From an uncultured Candidatus Poseidoniales archaeon (GTDB taxonomy: Archaea > Thermoplasmatota > Poseidoniia > Poseidoniales > Thalassarchaeaceae), in assembly GCA_902573115.1 (NCBI GenBank), contig CACGIM010000005.1, positions 1 to 42,565 of the forward strand: a stretch of DNA of 42,565 nt, read 5' to 3'. Made by a program: the position numbers and the translations under genes. Positions 41,239 through 42,565 of the stretch are shown here, piece by piece. The notes beneath the pieces were generated by a model. It saw nothing but the letters and a program-made list of their open reading frames with translations, searched no databases and was not told the DNA's origin. How positions within the stretch are numbered: the first letter of the stretch is position 1; every line of letters starts with the position of its first letter.

Positions 41239-42549
41239 TTAGACACCAGACCCTACTAGCTCTTCTATTTCTTCAATGCTTTTGGGAACCTCGGCAGTCA
41301 ACACCTCTGGTCCATTATCCGTTATAAGTACGTCATCTTCTATCCTGATTCCAATACCTGAATACCTTTCCGGCACGTCAATGTCATTCCTCCAACTTCC
41401 AAAGTATAGTCCCGGCTCTACAGTCAGAACCATGCCAGGTTCTAGCGTTGGCCCAGGGTTTTTGTCTCCTTTCCTACCGCCTCCAACATCATGAACATCA
41501 AGACCTAGTAAATGCCCTGTGCCATGCATGAAGAAATTCCGTATGGGACCGTCTGGATCTAATTGATCACCTAGTGCTTCTTCTATTGTAGTGTCAAATA
41601 CCCCCAGGTCAACAAGACCGCTTGCCAATACTTTTGAGGCCGCGATGTGAAATGAATTCCAAGGTGCTCCTGCCTGGCAGGCTTTAATACCCGCAATTTC
41701 TGCTTCAAGAACGATATTGTATATCTCCCTTTGAGGTTGGGTATACTTGCCATTTACAGGCCAGGTTCTAGTTATATCCGATGCGTACCCGTTAACCTCG
41801 CAACCCGCATCAACAAGTACTAGATCTCCATTATTGATTTTTGATGAGTTCTCTTTGTAGTGCAAAATAGTTGCATTATCTCCACCCCCTACGATAGATG
41901 GAAAGCTCCATGAGCTCCTAGATTTCAAAAAATGCCCCTCCACTACTGATTGAATTTCCCATTCACCAATACCAGGATAAGCATTTTTCATAGCTAAAAT
42001 ATGCGCTTCTGATCCAATCCTTGAGGCCTCTTTGATATGCAGAATTTCCTTTTTGCTTTTTATTACCCTCATCTTATCAATAATATTCCTAGGATCCGAA
42101 ATCTCCCTAGGGCAGCCTGCAAGTACTGAATCTAGCTTTCTAGAAATCCCCTGTACGTGAAAAACATTCTTCACATCCATTAGAATCTGATTAATTTTAA
42201 TTTCTAGATCTTCAATAGATTCGGTATTGTCAACAGGCCAACCCGTTGCTCCTTCTGGACCAAGTCGCTTTCCTTCCCAAATTTCGGCTTTTGTATCTCT
42301 TGGAGGTACAAATAATGTAGATTGCCGCTTTCCTGAAATGTTTGACGCAAGGAAAACACCCTCGTCACCGGTCCAGCCACATAAATACAACATGTAGGAA
42401 TTGGGCCTAAACGGATAGGACACGTCATTTGATCTGATCTTTTTGTCATTAGTGGGAATAATCAGACAGCTTGAATCGGGCAATTCTTCGAAAAGTAGGT
42501 TCTGCCTAGAGAGGTATTCCTCATTGTCGAATGGCAGATTCATATACAC
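41239..42549 (-). CDS. pepP: Xaa-Pro aminopeptidase (M24B, PepP-like)
   Basis: A 436-residue dinuclear metallopeptidase that removes N-terminal residues before proline. The N-terminal creatinase-like domain includes SYPFRPNSYMLYLCGW and the catalytic pita-bread domain carries all ligands: VLVDAGCEVNGYASDITRTWP (two Asp), FMHGTGHLLGLDVHDVGGG (His), LTVEPGLYFG (Glu) and GIRIEDDVLI (Glu). Substrate His is in the HGTGH-HDV region. Starts MYMNLP (42549) or two codons later are equally possible; the gene ends 16 bp from the window edge. mqnC is 2 bp downstream, so they probably share a transcript. Confidence 0.94.
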   Translation of the reverse strand: MYMNLPFDNEEYLSRQNLLFEELPDSSCLIIPTNDKKIRSNDVSYPFRPNSYMLYLCGWTGDEGVFLASNISGKRQSTLFVPPRDTKAEIWEGKRLGPEGATGWPVDNTESIEDLEIKINQILMDVKNVFHVQGISRKLDSVLAGCPREISDPRNIIDKMRVIKSKKEILHIKEASRIGSEAHILAMKNAYPGIGEWEIQSVVEGHFLKSRSSWSFPSIVGGGDNATILHYKENSSKINNGDLVLVDAGCEVNGYASDITRTWPVNGKYTQPQREIYNIVLEAEIAGIKACQAGAPWNSFHIAASKVLASGLVDLGVFDTTIEEALGDQLDPDGPIRNFFMHGTGHLLGLDVHDVGGGRKGDKNPGPTLEPGMVLTVEPGLYFGSWRNDIDVPERYSGIGIRIEDDVLITDNGPEVLTAEVPKSIEEIEELVGSGV

Positions 42550-42565
42550 TGCTTGAGATTTTAGT

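Overview
The window looks like a chromosomal segment from a marine euryarchaeon, most probably Marine Group II (Candidatus Poseidoniales, Thermoplasmatota). Archaeal markers are a run of ribosomal proteins found only in archaea and eukaryotes (eS19, eL39, eL31, eS17), the Kae1 C-terminus, an archaeal-length SRP RNA, a geranylgeranyl reductase-type flavoprotein, archaeal-style ValRS and TrmJ, and possibly leaderless promoters. Bacterial-flavoured metabolism (type I FolE, MsrB, class 2 DHODH, futalosine-route MqnC, methylmalonyl-CoA mutase, photolyase) fits surface-ocean MGII. The taxon assignment is inference; no database was searched. I saw no tRNA, rRNA, CRISPR, IS element or prophage. Gene density is very high, with many 1-20 nt overlaps or gaps.

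Layout. 1-3.7 kb: Kae1 end, a charged low-complexity protein, methylmalonyl-CoA mutase large subunit and epimerase, and a small coiled-coil gene. 3.7-6.8 kb: a tight preQ0 (7-deazaguanine) operon headed by a 56-aa ribbon-helix-helix protein behind three 11-bp repeats, then folE, queE, queC, msrB and queD; this QueC lacks the usual zinc cysteines. 6.9-12.2 kb: methyltransferase, small membrane protein, thioredoxin-like lipoprotein, a photolyase-flavin oxidoreductase fusion ending in a PIP-box-like tail, and membrane proteins. 12.2-14.1 kb: trmJ and the ribosomal protein operon. 14.2-16.3 kb: membrane-anchored protein, then a minus-strand group of FMN reductase, a 56-aa two-helix membrane protein absent from the ORF track, a PqqD-like protein, and a 21-aa peptide with nine cysteines.

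16.4-25.8 kb: TPR protein, YdeP-type molybdopterin oxidoreductase, NDUFA9-like SDR, FdhD, A-type Fe-S carrier, YgfZ, membrane protein, superoxide dismutase and SerA-type dehydrogenase. FdhD probably matures the molybdoenzyme; the A-type carrier and YgfZ form an Fe-S pair. 25.9-33.5 kb: zinc-finger membrane protein, ValRS, MMPL/RND exporter, EVE-domain protein and DUF1028 protein. 33.5-37.8 kb: SRP RNA, CcmE with a CxxxY haem motif, quinone-linked DHODH, and topoisomerase I with an unusual repeat tail. 37.8-42.5 kb: geranylgeranyl reductase-like flavoprotein, membrane protein, MqnC and PepP-type aminopeptidase. MqnC (menaquinone), the quinone-linked DHODH and CcmE together point to a respiratory lifestyle.

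The most unusual items are the cysteine-less QueC, the nine-cysteine micropeptide beside a PqqD-like gene, the photolyase-oxidoreductase fusion with a putative PCNA-binding tail, and the repeat-tailed TopA next to a CG-alternating tract.
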